A stretch of DNA of 12,448 nt. Source: Deltaproteobacteria bacterium. Lineage in GTDB: Bacteria; Myxococcota; Myxococcia; SLRQ01. Where the stretch lies: contig SKWY01000442.1 of assembly GCA_007128675.1 (NCBI GenBank), positions 1 to 12,448 on the forward strand, in the 5' to 3' direction. Of this stretch, positions 1 to 7,100 are shown one piece after another. Position 1 is the first letter of the stretch. Each line of letters begins with the position of its first letter. The notes beneath the pieces are model-generated. The model worked only from the letters and a program-made list of their open reading frames with translations. It had not been told where the DNA came from and did not search any database. A program made the translations under genes and the position numbers.

Positions 1-695
1 CTGATACGTACGGAGAAGTTTCCGATGTATCCTTCTATCGACTCGATCTCGCTGTAAGCAAGAAGCTTGATGCGTGGGTGCTGAGCAACCTCCACCATCC
101 GAGGGGTAAGGATGCATTGGGAACAGTCAAGCGTGGGGAAAGTCTCGGAAAGCTGGCTCATGTGGCCGCCGACCGATGGCTCCTTTTCCACTAAAACCAC
201 CTCTCGTCCACCTTCCGCGATGTCGAGCGCTGCCTGAATCCCAGCGATGCCACCTCCTATCACTAGCGCGCGCCGCTTCACCGGAATAGTGATGGGCGAT
301 AGAGGAACATTTCGTTTTACTTTTTCAATAATGAAACGAGTTAGGTCGACCGCTTTGTCCGTCGCGGCGAGTCGATCTTCGTGAATCCAGGAGCATTGCT
401 CTCGGATGTTGCCCATTTCACAGAGATACGGATTGAGGCCGGCGCTGGAGGCGGCTTTACGAAATGTCTTCTCGTGCATGTGGGGCGAGCAGGCGGCGAC
501 AACCACGCCAGTCAACCCTTTTTCCTCTATCGCGCGTTTGACCAGGGTTTGGCCCGGATCGGAGCACATGTACTTGTAATCGACGGCATGAGCCACTCCA
601 GGAAGCTCGCCACATGCTTTCGCGACCTTCTCGCAGTCGACCGTGCGTGATATATTCTCACCGCAGTGACAGACGAATACACCGATTCGGGTCAT
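1..695 (-). CDS. hdrA: HdrA-like FAD/iron-sulfur subunit of heterodisulfide reductase, N-terminal part (cut by window edge)
   Basis: The reverse strand is open from an ATG at 695-693 to the window edge, giving 231 residues of a protein that is usually about 650 long. The N-terminus MTRIGVFVCHCGENI matches the HdrA opening, with C9 and C11 in the VCHCG motif. VVAACSPHMHEKTFR and NIREQCSWIH follow, both typical of the family. A Rossmann FAD-binding segment begins with RRALVIGGGIAGIQAAL at about residues 143-159 and continues to VEKEPSVGGHM, then DCSQCILTPRM, the HdrA thioredoxin-reductase-like cysteine motif. In characterised systems HdrA is the flavin subunit that bifurcates electrons between high- and low-potential partners. 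The start overlaps the hdrB stop as ATGA, so translation is probably coupled. C-terminal ferredoxin domains would lie outside the window. There is no in-frame TGA that would suggest selenocysteine. The family call is firm; the physiological partner is unknown. Confidence 0.93.
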   Translation of the reverse strand, partial: MTRIGVFVCHCGENISRTVDCEKVAKACGELPGVAHAVDYKYMCSDPGQTLVKRAIEEKGLTGVVVAACSPHMHEKTFRKAASSAGLNPYLCEMGNIREQCSWIHEDRLAATDKAVDLTRFIIEKVKRNVPLSPITIPVKRRALVIGGGIAGIQAALDIAEGGREVVLVEKEPSVGGHMSQLSETFPTLDCSQCILTPRMVEVAQHPRIKLLAYSEIESIEGYIGNFSVRI

Positions 696-1597
696 TGGTC
701 AGCCTCCCCCGTGGTGACATTCTTCTGCTCTTCGATTTCGGGAAGGCACGAAGTAATCTTTTCGGTGGTTACGAAATGGCGGTCTAGTCCCAGTTCCAAA
801 GGACCTTCTCCCAGAGCCAGCCCGACGACCTGCGAGAGAAATAAAATAGGTAGAGTAGTCGGGTCTTCGGCACGCTTGGCAATGGCTTTCTGCCGAAAGT
901 CCAGGTTGGAGTGGCACATTGGGCAGGCCACGACCAACAGGTCGGCTCCGGCATCTCTGGCATCCTCGAGGATGGTTCTCGAAAGACGCACGACCGAGCT
1001 GGTACGTGAAAGGGAAAACCCGCCTCCGCAGCAGTCCAGTCGCCTGTTCCAGGCCACTGGAGTAGCCCCCGTAGCCTTGACCACATCTTCCATGGAGCTT
1101 GGCATCTCCACGTCGTCGAGGTCGGTTAGCTCCTTGGGGCGCGCCAAGAGACAGCCATAATAGCAGGCGGCCTTCAGGCCCTTGAGTGGCCTAACCGTCT
1201 TTTCGCGGATCGTAGCCTTCAGGTCTTGAAGCAGCTTGACGATGGATAGGACGTTGACATTCGTTTGAATCGGCCGGCCCGTTGCATTCTCCACGGCGCG
1301 TGCGATCTTCGGATCTTTTCGAAGCTCGTGACGAGCCGCTGCCAGTCGGTTGAAGCAGGCCGCGCACGGTGCGAGTACCTGCTCATGGCCTTGCTCGGCT
1401 GCCAGAGCGAGGGTGCGGGCTGGTAGCGCAACTCCTAGAAGGTGATTGGTGGCATGGGCGGAGGTTGCCCCGCAGCAGGCCCAGTCCTCTATCTCGAAAA
1501 GCTCGACACCGAGCGCGCCCGTCATCGCCAAGACGCTCTCGGCATACTCTCTGGAGGTGGCATGCAGTGAGCAGCCAGGGAAATAGCCAACTCTCAT
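692..1597 (-). CDS. hdrB: HdrB-like subunit, CCG-domain heterodisulfide reductase
   Basis: This 301-residue protein has the two CCG (cysteine-rich) domains that define HdrB. The first set is C9, C41-C42, C78 and C81; the second is C149, C189-C190, C225 and C228. Both fit the C-x31-39-CC-x35-36-C-x2-C pattern or fall within one residue of it. In HdrB these cysteines hold two noncubane [4Fe-4S] clusters at the disulfide-reducing site. Length is normal for the family and no membrane segment is visible, so a soluble HdrABC is expected. The ATG at 1597 overlaps the hdrC stop (ATGA) and the stop overlaps the hdrA start, so the three genes form one translationally coupled unit. The natural substrate need not be CoM-S-S-CoB: bacterial homologues act on other disulfides or pass electrons between redox complexes, and the sequence does not decide this. 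Confidence 0.95.
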   Translation of the reverse strand: MRVGYFPGCSLHATSREYAESVLAMTGALGVELFEIEDWACCGATSAHATNHLLGVALPARTLALAAEQGHEQVLAPCAACFNRLAAARHELRKDPKIARAVENATGRPIQTNVNVLSIVKLLQDLKATIREKTVRPLKGLKAACYYGCLLARPKELTDLDDVEMPSSMEDVVKATGATPVAWNRRLDCCGGGFSLSRTSSVVRLSRTILEDARDAGADLLVVACPMCHSNLDFRQKAIAKRAEDPTTLPILFLSQVVGLALGEGPLELGLDRHFVTTEKITSCLPEIEEQKNVTTGEADQ

Positions 1598-2328
1598 GAG
1601 TTCCTCCGCTCACCATTATTGGACGCACCATCGAGAGGAGGGCTGCCTTGCCTTCCGTTTCCCGAGCTTTCTTCTTCGATGGTGGCGCTGGCAGGATGGA
1701 CAGTCCCCTTGCCATCCGTTTCGTGGGTGTCTGCTCCGGAGTCTTCGGGCGATGAGGAGTCGTGAGGCGCGCTCTCGAGACAGGTATCGAATATGCGTCT
1801 AATCTCCTTGATGCGGGTTATCCGTACGGGAGCCAGAGCAAGCTTCCCCCGACTGAGCATGCCCGGAACGGAGAGGACATCCGAGAAGAGAGCTCCGCTT
1901 CGCATCTTGTAGCCCGCCACGAGTCCGAACTCGAAGATTCGACCGGAACGGCGAATCTGGTTGAGAAAAGAGCGGTGAAAGGCCTCAATTTTGCGGGGCG
2001 GGTCGGCTAGACCCTCATTCCATGCAATCTCCCTAAGGGCGTCGATTATGCGGGCTGGATCGCACTCGTTTGGACACCTAGCCGTGCAGGTCTCGCAGGT
2101 CAGGCATAGCCATATGGACTGGCTCGAAAGGAGCTCGCCGCGCCTGCCTTGCTGCAAGAGGCGGAGTATGTCGTGTGGCCTAAGCTTGCTTTCCACCGCC
2201 ATGGGACAGCCTGCCGAGCACTTGCCACACTGGTAACAAGAAGCAGGGTTTACTCCGGTTGCTTCACTGACGCTCCTGGCAAGCGACCGATTTTGACCCT
2301 CTAATCGTGATTTCCCGTCCTTGGACAA
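1594..2328 (-). CDS. hdrC: HdrC-like ferredoxin subunit, with a disordered acidic/serine-rich tail
   Basis: HdrC carries two [4Fe-4S] clusters that wire HdrA to HdrB. With the start chosen here (TTG at 2328-2326) the protein has 244 residues. The cluster ligands are C31, C34, C37 and C41 (CYQCGKCSAGCP) and C75, C78, C81 and C85 (CLTCETCTARCP). The frame is open to a TTG at 2352, but that has no ribosome binding site, while the TTG at 2328 has GAGGAG six bases upstream. Typical HdrC is about 180-200 residues. Here the last 55 or so residues, from about SAPHDSSSPEDSG on, are rich in S, E, D, G and N and look disordered. The gene is first in the hdrCBA operon and its stop overlaps the hdrB ATG. 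HdrC identity is firm, the exact start is likely, and the tail's purpose is unknown. Confidence 0.9.
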   Translation of the reverse strand: MSKDGKSRLEGQNRSLARSVSEATGVNPASCYQCGKCSAGCPMAVESKLRPHDILRLLQQGRRGELLSSQSIWLCLTCETCTARCPNECDPARIIDALREIAWNEGLADPPRKIEAFHRSFLNQIRRSGRIFEFGLVAGYKMRSGALFSDVLSVPGMLSRGKLALAPVRITRIKEIRRIFDTCLESAPHDSSSPEDSGADTHETDGKGTVHPASATIEEESSGNGRQGSPPLDGASNNGERRNS

Positions 2329-2334
2329 AGCGCT

Positions 2335-2340
2335 CTCCTC
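2335..2340 (-). promoter_or_regulatory. Ribosome binding site deciding the hdrC start
   Basis: The minus strand reads GAGGAG here, six bases before a TTG codon at 2328-2326 in the hdrC frame. It favours this TTG over the more upstream TTG at 2352, which lies just after an in-frame TAG and lacks a Shine-Dalgarno sequence. Confidence 0.6.
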
Positions 2341-2425
2341 TTTCTTCGGCAACCACTATGGACCATGTACGTCAACTATCCGCGCCCCATATCTACTCCT
2401 GATGGAGAACGGTTCGCAAAGCAAG

Positions 2426-2434
2426 CCCCCCCCC
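2426..2434. repeat. Nine-base homopolymer tract (C on plus, G on minus)
   Basis: Nine consecutive C residues on the plus strand sit directly against, and share one base with, the candidate hdr -10 hexamer. It is the longest homopolymer I noticed in the window. Such a tract can slip in replication or affect start-site choice; no functional evidence is present here. Confidence 0.8.
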
Positions 2435-2461
2435 ATCTAGACCCGGTTGCCGGCGTGTCAA
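2434..2461 (-). promoter_or_regulatory. Candidate promoter for hdrCBA
   Basis: On the minus strand a perfect TTGACA (2461-2456) is followed after 16 bases by TAGATG (2439-2434), a weak -10 with three matches to TATAAT. Transcription would start near 2427, inside a nine-G run, leaving a leader of about 100 nt before the hdrC TTG. The -35 is convincing; the -10 is poor, so activator dependence or another sigma factor is possible. Confidence 0.4.
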
Positions 2462-2489
2462 TCTATTGAAGGCCGTTCAGTCCCTGCGA

Positions 2490-2502
2490 GTAGGGTCCCT
2501 AC
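2490..2502. promoter_or_regulatory. 13-bp dyad, operator-like
   Basis: GTAGGG, one central T, then CCCTAC form a perfect inverted repeat of two 6-bp arms. It lies about 28 bp upstream of the candidate hdr -35 on the minus strand, a usual position for an activator site. The binding protein is unknown, and it does not resemble the Rex or Fnr consensus. Confidence 0.35.
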
Positions 2503-2577
2503 CTGATATCCCCTAAACTTCCAAGAACAATCCCGTTGTCGAGGCCATGTTTTTCGGCTCAGGTTCCTTGTTCGTGA

Positions 2578-2638
2578 AGAAGGCCGGCGAAGGTGCTGTT
2601 GGGACCGGTCAAGAGGTGTGCCTTCGAACCGGCCTTCT
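2578..2638. other. Long imperfect stem-loop in the hdr-rex intergenic region
   Basis: Positions 2578-2587 pair with 2629-2638 (10 bp, arm AGAAGGCCGG), and 2588-2593 pair with 2621-2626 (6 bp, CGAAGG), with a two-base bulge (AA at 2627-2628). The 27-nt loop contains the perfect palindrome GACCGGTC at 2603-2610, which could pair between two molecules or bind a dimeric protein. There is no T-run on either side, so it is not a standard intrinsic terminator. It lies outside both predicted leader transcripts, which argues for a separate small RNA or a DNA-level role. Confidence 0.5.
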
Positions 2639-2647
2639 CTCGAAAAA

Positions 2648-2711
2648 GGGGTTTTGCGCCAACTATGTCTCACTTGGCGCTTTGAGCCCCTGGCGCTCGC
2701 AGGCAAACCCC
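2648..2711. other. Possible three-way-junction fold next to the long stem-loop
   Basis: A 7-bp outer stem, GGGGTTT (2648-2654) with AAACCCC (2705-2711), encloses a perfect 7-bp hairpin, GCGCCAA (2656-2662) with TTGGCGC (2674-2680), and a small 4-bp hairpin, GAGC (2684-2687) with GCTC (2695-2698). TGGCGCT also occurs as a direct repeat at 2675-2681 and 2691-2697. With the preceding stem-loop this makes about 135 bp of structure-prone, apparently non-coding DNA. I recognise no known riboswitch or RNA family. Confidence 0.35.
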
Positions 2712-2788
2712 TAAGCTGACGTAATTCCTTGCGATTGCTTCGCTCGAGGACTCGGGTGACCGCGTGGGTATTCCGGCGAAGAAATGGC

Positions 2789-2817
2789 TTGACACCGAAT
2801 GTGCCGGTCGCTATGTT
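2789..2817 (+). promoter_or_regulatory. Sigma70-type promoter for rex and the hydrogenase operon
   Basis: A perfect -35 TTGACA at 2789-2794 is followed, after the ideal 17-bp spacer, by TATGTT at 2812-2817 (four of six matches to TATAAT). Transcription should start near 2824, giving a leader of about 65 nt to the rex ATG at 2889. It is the only good promoter I see ahead of the plus-strand genes, so it may drive rex through at least hydA. Confidence 0.7.
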
Positions 2818-2820
2818 GGG

Positions 2821-2838
2821 TCGTGATTGAATTCACAG
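2821..2838. promoter_or_regulatory. Rex operator (autoregulatory)
   Basis: TCGTGATTGAATTCACAG matches the known Rex consensus TTGTGAA-N4-TTCACAA at 11 of the 14 defined positions. It begins four bases after the -10 and covers the expected transcription start, so bound Rex would block RNA polymerase. An extra half-site, TTCACAG, occurs at 2849-2855, 17 bp (under two helical turns) downstream. The Rex gene lies directly downstream, which supports autoregulation and NADH/NAD+ control of the hydrogenase genes. Confidence 0.65.
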
Positions 2839-2888
2839 CGCCCACTTTTTCACAGCAATTTCTTGTCAGGCGGGATTGCATTCCGATC

Positions 2889-3539
2889 ATGCCGAGCCCA
2901 GAGCGTACAGTCGGAAGGTTGAGTCTCTACCGGAGACTGCTTCAGGCAGAGCAGGACAGGGGAGTCACCAATGTGTTCTCCCATCAGCTCGCGAGCCTGG
3001 CCGGGGTTACCGCCGCGCAGATTCGCCGGGATCTCACGCATGTGGGTTATACTGGCAGCCCCAGGCTGGGGTACTCGGTTGGGGAGCTCAAGGACGCGAT
3101 CGAGGCCTACCTGACCCCGGCCGGTGAGGAGCGGCTGGCCTTGGTGGGGGTTGGGAACCTCGGCCGCGCGCTCCTGGATCATTTCAGTGGACGGCATAGG
3201 CGCCTTTCCATCGAGGCGGCTTTCGACAAGAACCCTGAGAAGGCTGGTCGGGTGATACTGGGTTGTCGTTGCTATCCGATGGATGAGCTGGAGGAAGTCC
3301 TCCGGCGAGAAGGGATCGTGGCGGCGATAATTGCCGTGCCAACCGATCAGGCGCAAGACGTGGCGGATGCCTTGATGCTGGCGGGTGTCACGGGAATTCT
3401 GAACTTCGCGCCGATTTCGTTGCGAACTAGGCGTGGTGTCTATTTGGAGAGCAATGATCTGACCATGGCGATCGAGAAGGTTGCTTTCTTTGCCAGAGAG
3501 CAGTCGACGTCCGCCCGCATGGCGACTAGAGCGAGGTGA
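2889..3539 (+). CDS. rex: Redox-sensing transcriptional repressor Rex
   Basis: This 216-residue protein has the Rex layout. A winged helix covers about residues 1-78 (TVGRLSLYRRLLQ, then TAAQIRRDLTHVGY). An NAD(H)-binding Rossmann domain follows with GVGNLG at 87-92, the acidic residue D113 in AFDKN, and NFAP at 172-175. A C-terminal dimer helix, DLTMAIEKVAFFARE, begins near 190. Rex senses NADH/NAD+: NADH binding releases it from DNA. The reading frame is open from 2799, but that ATG lies within the promoter; the ATG at 2889 gives the usual Rex N-terminus and length. Its ribosome binding site is weak (an AGGCGGG-like stretch about 15-20 bases upstream). The wing reads GYTGSPRLGY rather than the common GEFGKRGVGY, a sequence variant that could adjust operator preference. 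Function is secure; direct targets are inferred from the operator. Confidence 0.95.
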   Translation: MPSPERTVGRLSLYRRLLQAEQDRGVTNVFSHQLASLAGVTAAQIRRDLTHVGYTGSPRLGYSVGELKDAIEAYLTPAGEERLALVGVGNLGRALLDHFSGRHRRLSIEAAFDKNPEKAGRVILGCRCYPMDELEEVLRREGIVAAIIAVPTDQAQDVADALMLAGVTGILNFAPISLRTRRGVYLESNDLTMAIEKVAFFAREQSTSARMATRAR

Positions 3540-3543
3540 TTTC

Positions 3544-4029
3544 GTGAGTGAGAATGCGAAGAAGGTTGGGGCTATTCTGGATAAGTATTCCCACGCTGGA
3601 CGGGATGCTTTGATACCGATATTGCAGGAGATTCAGGAAGCGCTCGGCTTTCTTTCGAAGGATGCCATTGCGCAGACGGGAAAGCGCCTGGGTCTGCCGG
3701 CGAGCAAGATCTATGGTGTGGCGACCTTCTACAACCAGTTTCGCTTTCAACCGAAGGGTCGTCACCATATCACTATCTGTAGAGGGACCGCCTGTCATGT
3801 AAAGGGATCCGACAAGGTTCTCGATAGCGCATGCTCTACATTGAAGCTACAGCCAGGACAAACATCTCGAGATCGGATGTTCAGCCTCGAGACCGTGGCT
3901 TGCATGGGAGCTTGTGGGCTTGCTCCGGTCATTACGATAAATGAGGAGTTCAATGCGAAGGTGAACCCAAGAAAGATTGTTCGCCTTGCTCAGGACTGCA
4001 AAGAGCATTCGACGGAAGAGAAGAAATGA
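3544..4029 (+). CDS. hydC: NuoE/HydC-type [2Fe-2S] thioredoxin-like subunit of bifurcating hydrogenase
   Basis: The protein has 161 residues, normal for NuoE, HydC or HndA. After a helical N-terminus (GRDALIPILQEIQEALGFL, then KIYGVATFYNQF) comes the thioredoxin-like domain with the [2Fe-2S] ligands C79 and C84 (CRGTAC) and C120 and C124 (CMGAC). It should relay electrons within the NuoF/HydB diaphorase encoded next. The start is a GTG at 3544, four bases after the rex stop and preceded by GAGGTGA that overlaps the end of rex. An in-frame TTG at 3481 inside rex is ignored because the extra residues are not conserved in the family. Rex followed directly by a NuoE-like gene is a common arrangement for NADH-linked [FeFe] hydrogenases. 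It is annotated as hydC from context; by sequence alone nuoE or hndA would serve. Confidence 0.92.
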   Translation: MSENAKKVGAILDKYSHAGRDALIPILQEIQEALGFLSKDAIAQTGKRLGLPASKIYGVATFYNQFRFQPKGRHHITICRGTACHVKGSDKVLDSACSTLKLQPGQTSRDRMFSLETVACMGACGLAPVITINEEFNAKVNPRKIVRLAQDCKEHSTEEKK

Positions 4030-4088
4030 AGCTTGTGGAGCAAGATTCGAGGGCTTTGCGGCCCATGGGAATAGACGAGCCGAGTTAG
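4026..4088 (+). CDS. Possible 20-residue leader or coupling peptide
   Basis: An ATG at 4026 overlaps the hydC stop as ATGA and opens a 20-codon frame ending in TAG at 4086-4088 (MKLVEQDSRALRPMGIDEPS). A purine-rich GGAAGAG stretch lies upstream. It fills part of the 114-bp gap before the large diaphorase gene. No family is recognised. It may be a chance frame, a decayed gene end, or a short peptide that keeps ribosomes loaded through the gap. Confidence 0.2.
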   Translation: MKLVEQDSRALRPMGIDEPS

Positions 4089-4143
4089 GCACCGGTCTAT
4101 TCGCTCGCAGAGCAGTTACAGAAAAGTAATCAGGGATTCGGCA

Positions 4144-7100
4144 ATGACTAAGACGACACCATCCGAGGTTACCGAGGGTTGCTGGCCAGGGGCACGGCCC
4201 GTGAACGACGATTTGACAAGATGGCTGCCCAGAGGTCCACTTGCGATTGAAAGGGAAACACAATCGCCAAGTATACCCTCCGTGCTCTCCGGCCTTCGCC
4301 GAGAGCAGGTCGAAAAGCCGGTGATCTTTCTTGGCACGGGCACCTGTGGTTTGGGCGCGGGCGCTGGTAAGACTTTGGCGGCCGTACGTCAGCACGTCGA
4401 GAGTAACGCCATTGACGCCGATATTGTCGAGGTCGGTTGCATAGGGGTTTGCTCCGAAGAGCCCATCCTGGATGTCCAGGTTCCTGGACGGGCAAGGATC
4501 AGCTTCGGCGGGGTTTCCGAGGAGAAGACGGCGACGCTTCTTTCTTCTGCTTTGGCCGGTTCCCTCGACGGTGTTCCAGGCGAGATGATTCTAGGTCAGC
4601 ACAGTCACGGTGATGCCGTGCCATGGGAAGGCGTTCCGTTACTCGATGAGCACCCTTTCTTCGCTCCACAAAGGAGAGTAGTTCTCTCAACCAGCGGTAT
4701 CATCGATCCAGCCAACATAGACGAGTACATTGCGTGGGGTGGATACTCGGCGCTTGCGAGGACTCTTCGTGAATCCACGCCGAGCGAGGTATGCGATCTC
4801 GTCGAGAAGAGCGGGCTTCGTGGACGAGGTGGTGGAGGGTTTCCGACAGGCCGAAAGTGGAAGTTCGCCCTTCAAGCCGAGGCGGATCAGAAGTACCTGA
4901 TATGTAACGCCGACGAGGGCGATCCGGGCGCCTTCATGGACCGTGCCGTCGGAGAGAGCGATCCGCACCGCCTGCTCGAGGGCATGGTCATCGCCGCCTA
5001 TGCGATAGGTGCGACCAAAGCGTACATATACATTCGTGCCGAGTACCCGCTTGCTATCGAGAGGTTGAAGGTCGCCATCGCCGATGCGAAGGAGTACGGG
5101 CTGCTCGGACAGAACATTCTGGATAGCGGCTTCGATGTAGACATCGTGATCAAGATGGGAGCTGGAGCGTTCGTATGTGGGGAGGAGACGGCTCTCATCC
5201 ACAGCATCGAGGGCAAGCGAGGCATGCCGCGTCCGAGGCCGCCGTTCCCGGCTGCCCGTGGGGTTTTTGGAAAACCCACGATCATCAACAATGTCGAGAC
5301 CCTAGCCAATCTACCGCTGATTTTGGATCGAGGCGCCGAATGGTTTGCTGGGCTCGGAACCAAAACATCGAAGGGAACAAAGGTCTTCGCGCTGTCGGGA
5401 ATGGTTCGGCGTACAGGACTCGTCGAGGTTCCGATGGGAACCACTCTTCGTGACGTCGTCTTCGAGATCGGTGGAGGAATGGCCGGCAACAAGCCCTGCA
5501 AAGCGGTGCAGATTGGTGGCCCCTCGGGAGGATGCGTGCCGGAGGCTCATCTTGATCTCCCGACCGACTACGAGGCTCTCAAGGAGTTCGGCACCATCAT
5601 GGGATCCGGCGGATTGGTCGTGGTCGACGAGGGCACGTGCATGGTGGACTTCGCCAAGTTCTTCATGGAGTTCATTCAGTCGGAAAGCTGCGGCAAGTGT
5701 ATTCCGTGTCGGGAGGGCACTGGCCGTATGCTGGAGATTCTGAAGGCTCTTTGCAGACCTCGAAAGGGAGAAAAGGAACTGGACGCCCTGCTTCGACTAC
5801 AGGGCATCATGAACCTTCAGAAGCTGGGTGAGACGATCAAGGACACGAGCCTTTGTGGGCTCGGACAGACCGCGCCCAACCCTGTTCTGAGCACGCTGCA
5901 ATGGTTCCGGGACGAGTACGAGGCGCACGTGTACGAGCGTAGCTGTCCAGCCGGTGCCTGCAAGGAGCTAGTTGGAGTACCATGCCAGACCGCATGTCCC
6001 GTTGGCACGGAAGCCTGGCGATATGTCGCCCACATCTCGAGGGGCGAGTACAACGAGGCCTATCAGGCCATCCGCTCCGCCAACCCGCTTCCCTCTACAT
6101 GCGCGCGCGTTTGTCATCATCCCTGTGAGTCGATCTGTCGCGCGGGCGCTACCGGTGGTGATCCCATTGCGGTGCGTACGCTGAAGAGGTTCGTGGTCGA
6201 GCAGGTGGACCCCAGCACGTTCGCACCGGTGGTTCTGCCCGCGGGCCCCAAGGCAAAGAAGGTGGCGGTAGTAGGTGCTGGCCCATCGGGCTTGGCCGCG
6301 GCCAACTCGCTTTCGCTCTTGGGACATAGGGTTACCGTTTTCGAGAAGGAGAATAGGCCTGGCGGAATGCTAGTTGGGGCCATCCCTGCCTACAGGTTGC
6401 CGAGAGATCTCTTGGCCAAGGAAATCGACGCCCTTCTGAATGAGAATATCGAGGTGAAGTATGGCTGCATGCTAGGCAAGGACATCACTATCGATGGTTT
6501 CATGAAGGATGGCTTCGATGCGGTATACGTGGCGACAGGTTCTCACAAGAGCAAGAGGCTAGGTCTCGATGGCGATACGGCGGACGGCGTGATATCGGGC
6601 ATCGAGTTTCTCAACGCCTTCAATCTTCGCGAGAAGCAGCTGGCCAGCGGTCGTGTCGGGATAATCGGCGGAGGTAACAGCGCCATAGACGCGGCGAGAG
6701 TCGCAATCCGCCAGAAGGACGTCGAGAAGGTGACGGTCTTCTATAGGCGAACTCGTCGGGAGATGCCGGCATACGCCGAGGAGATTGAAGCGGGCTTGGA
6801 GGAAGGAGTCGTCATCGAGGAGCTCGTAGCACCACTTTCGCTATCGATAGAGAAAGGTAAGCTCTCCAAGGTTCGCTTCCAAAGAAACAAGCTGGGTGCG
6901 CCAGATTCTTCAGGCAGGCGAAGGCCAGTGCCGATTGATGGCAGCGAGTATGATGTGGAGCTTGATACGCTTATTGTCGCCATCAGCGAGGAGCCGGATC
7001 AGATGGGTATCGACGGCCTGCGGCGTACCCGGTGGGGCACGATCGAGATCAATCCGGAAAGTTATCTCACGGATATACCGGGTGTCTTCGCCGGCGGCGA

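Noticed and set aside
2578..2638. Intrinsic terminator
   Set aside because: The stem is strong, but neither strand has a T-run after it and no gene ends here; both flanking operons start from this region.
2458..2706. 82-residue open frame on the minus strand in the intergenic region
   Set aside because: Arginine- and serine-rich with no recognisable family, no convincing ribosome site, and it lies across the strong inverted repeats; more likely a chance frame.
2648..2711. tRNA gene, suggested by a 7-bp closing stem and two internal hairpins
   Set aside because: No T-arm GGTTC motif, no D-arm or anticodon-arm geometry, and the length is too short for a tRNA.
2799..2888. Upstream extension of the rex reading frame from the ATG at 2799
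   Set aside because: It would start inside the promoter spacer, upstream of the expected transcription start, and adds 30 residues absent from Rex proteins.
3481..3543. Upstream TTG start for the NuoE-like gene within rex
   Set aside because: The extra residues are the rex coding sequence in another frame and are not NuoE-like; the GTG at 3544 has GAGGTGA upstream.
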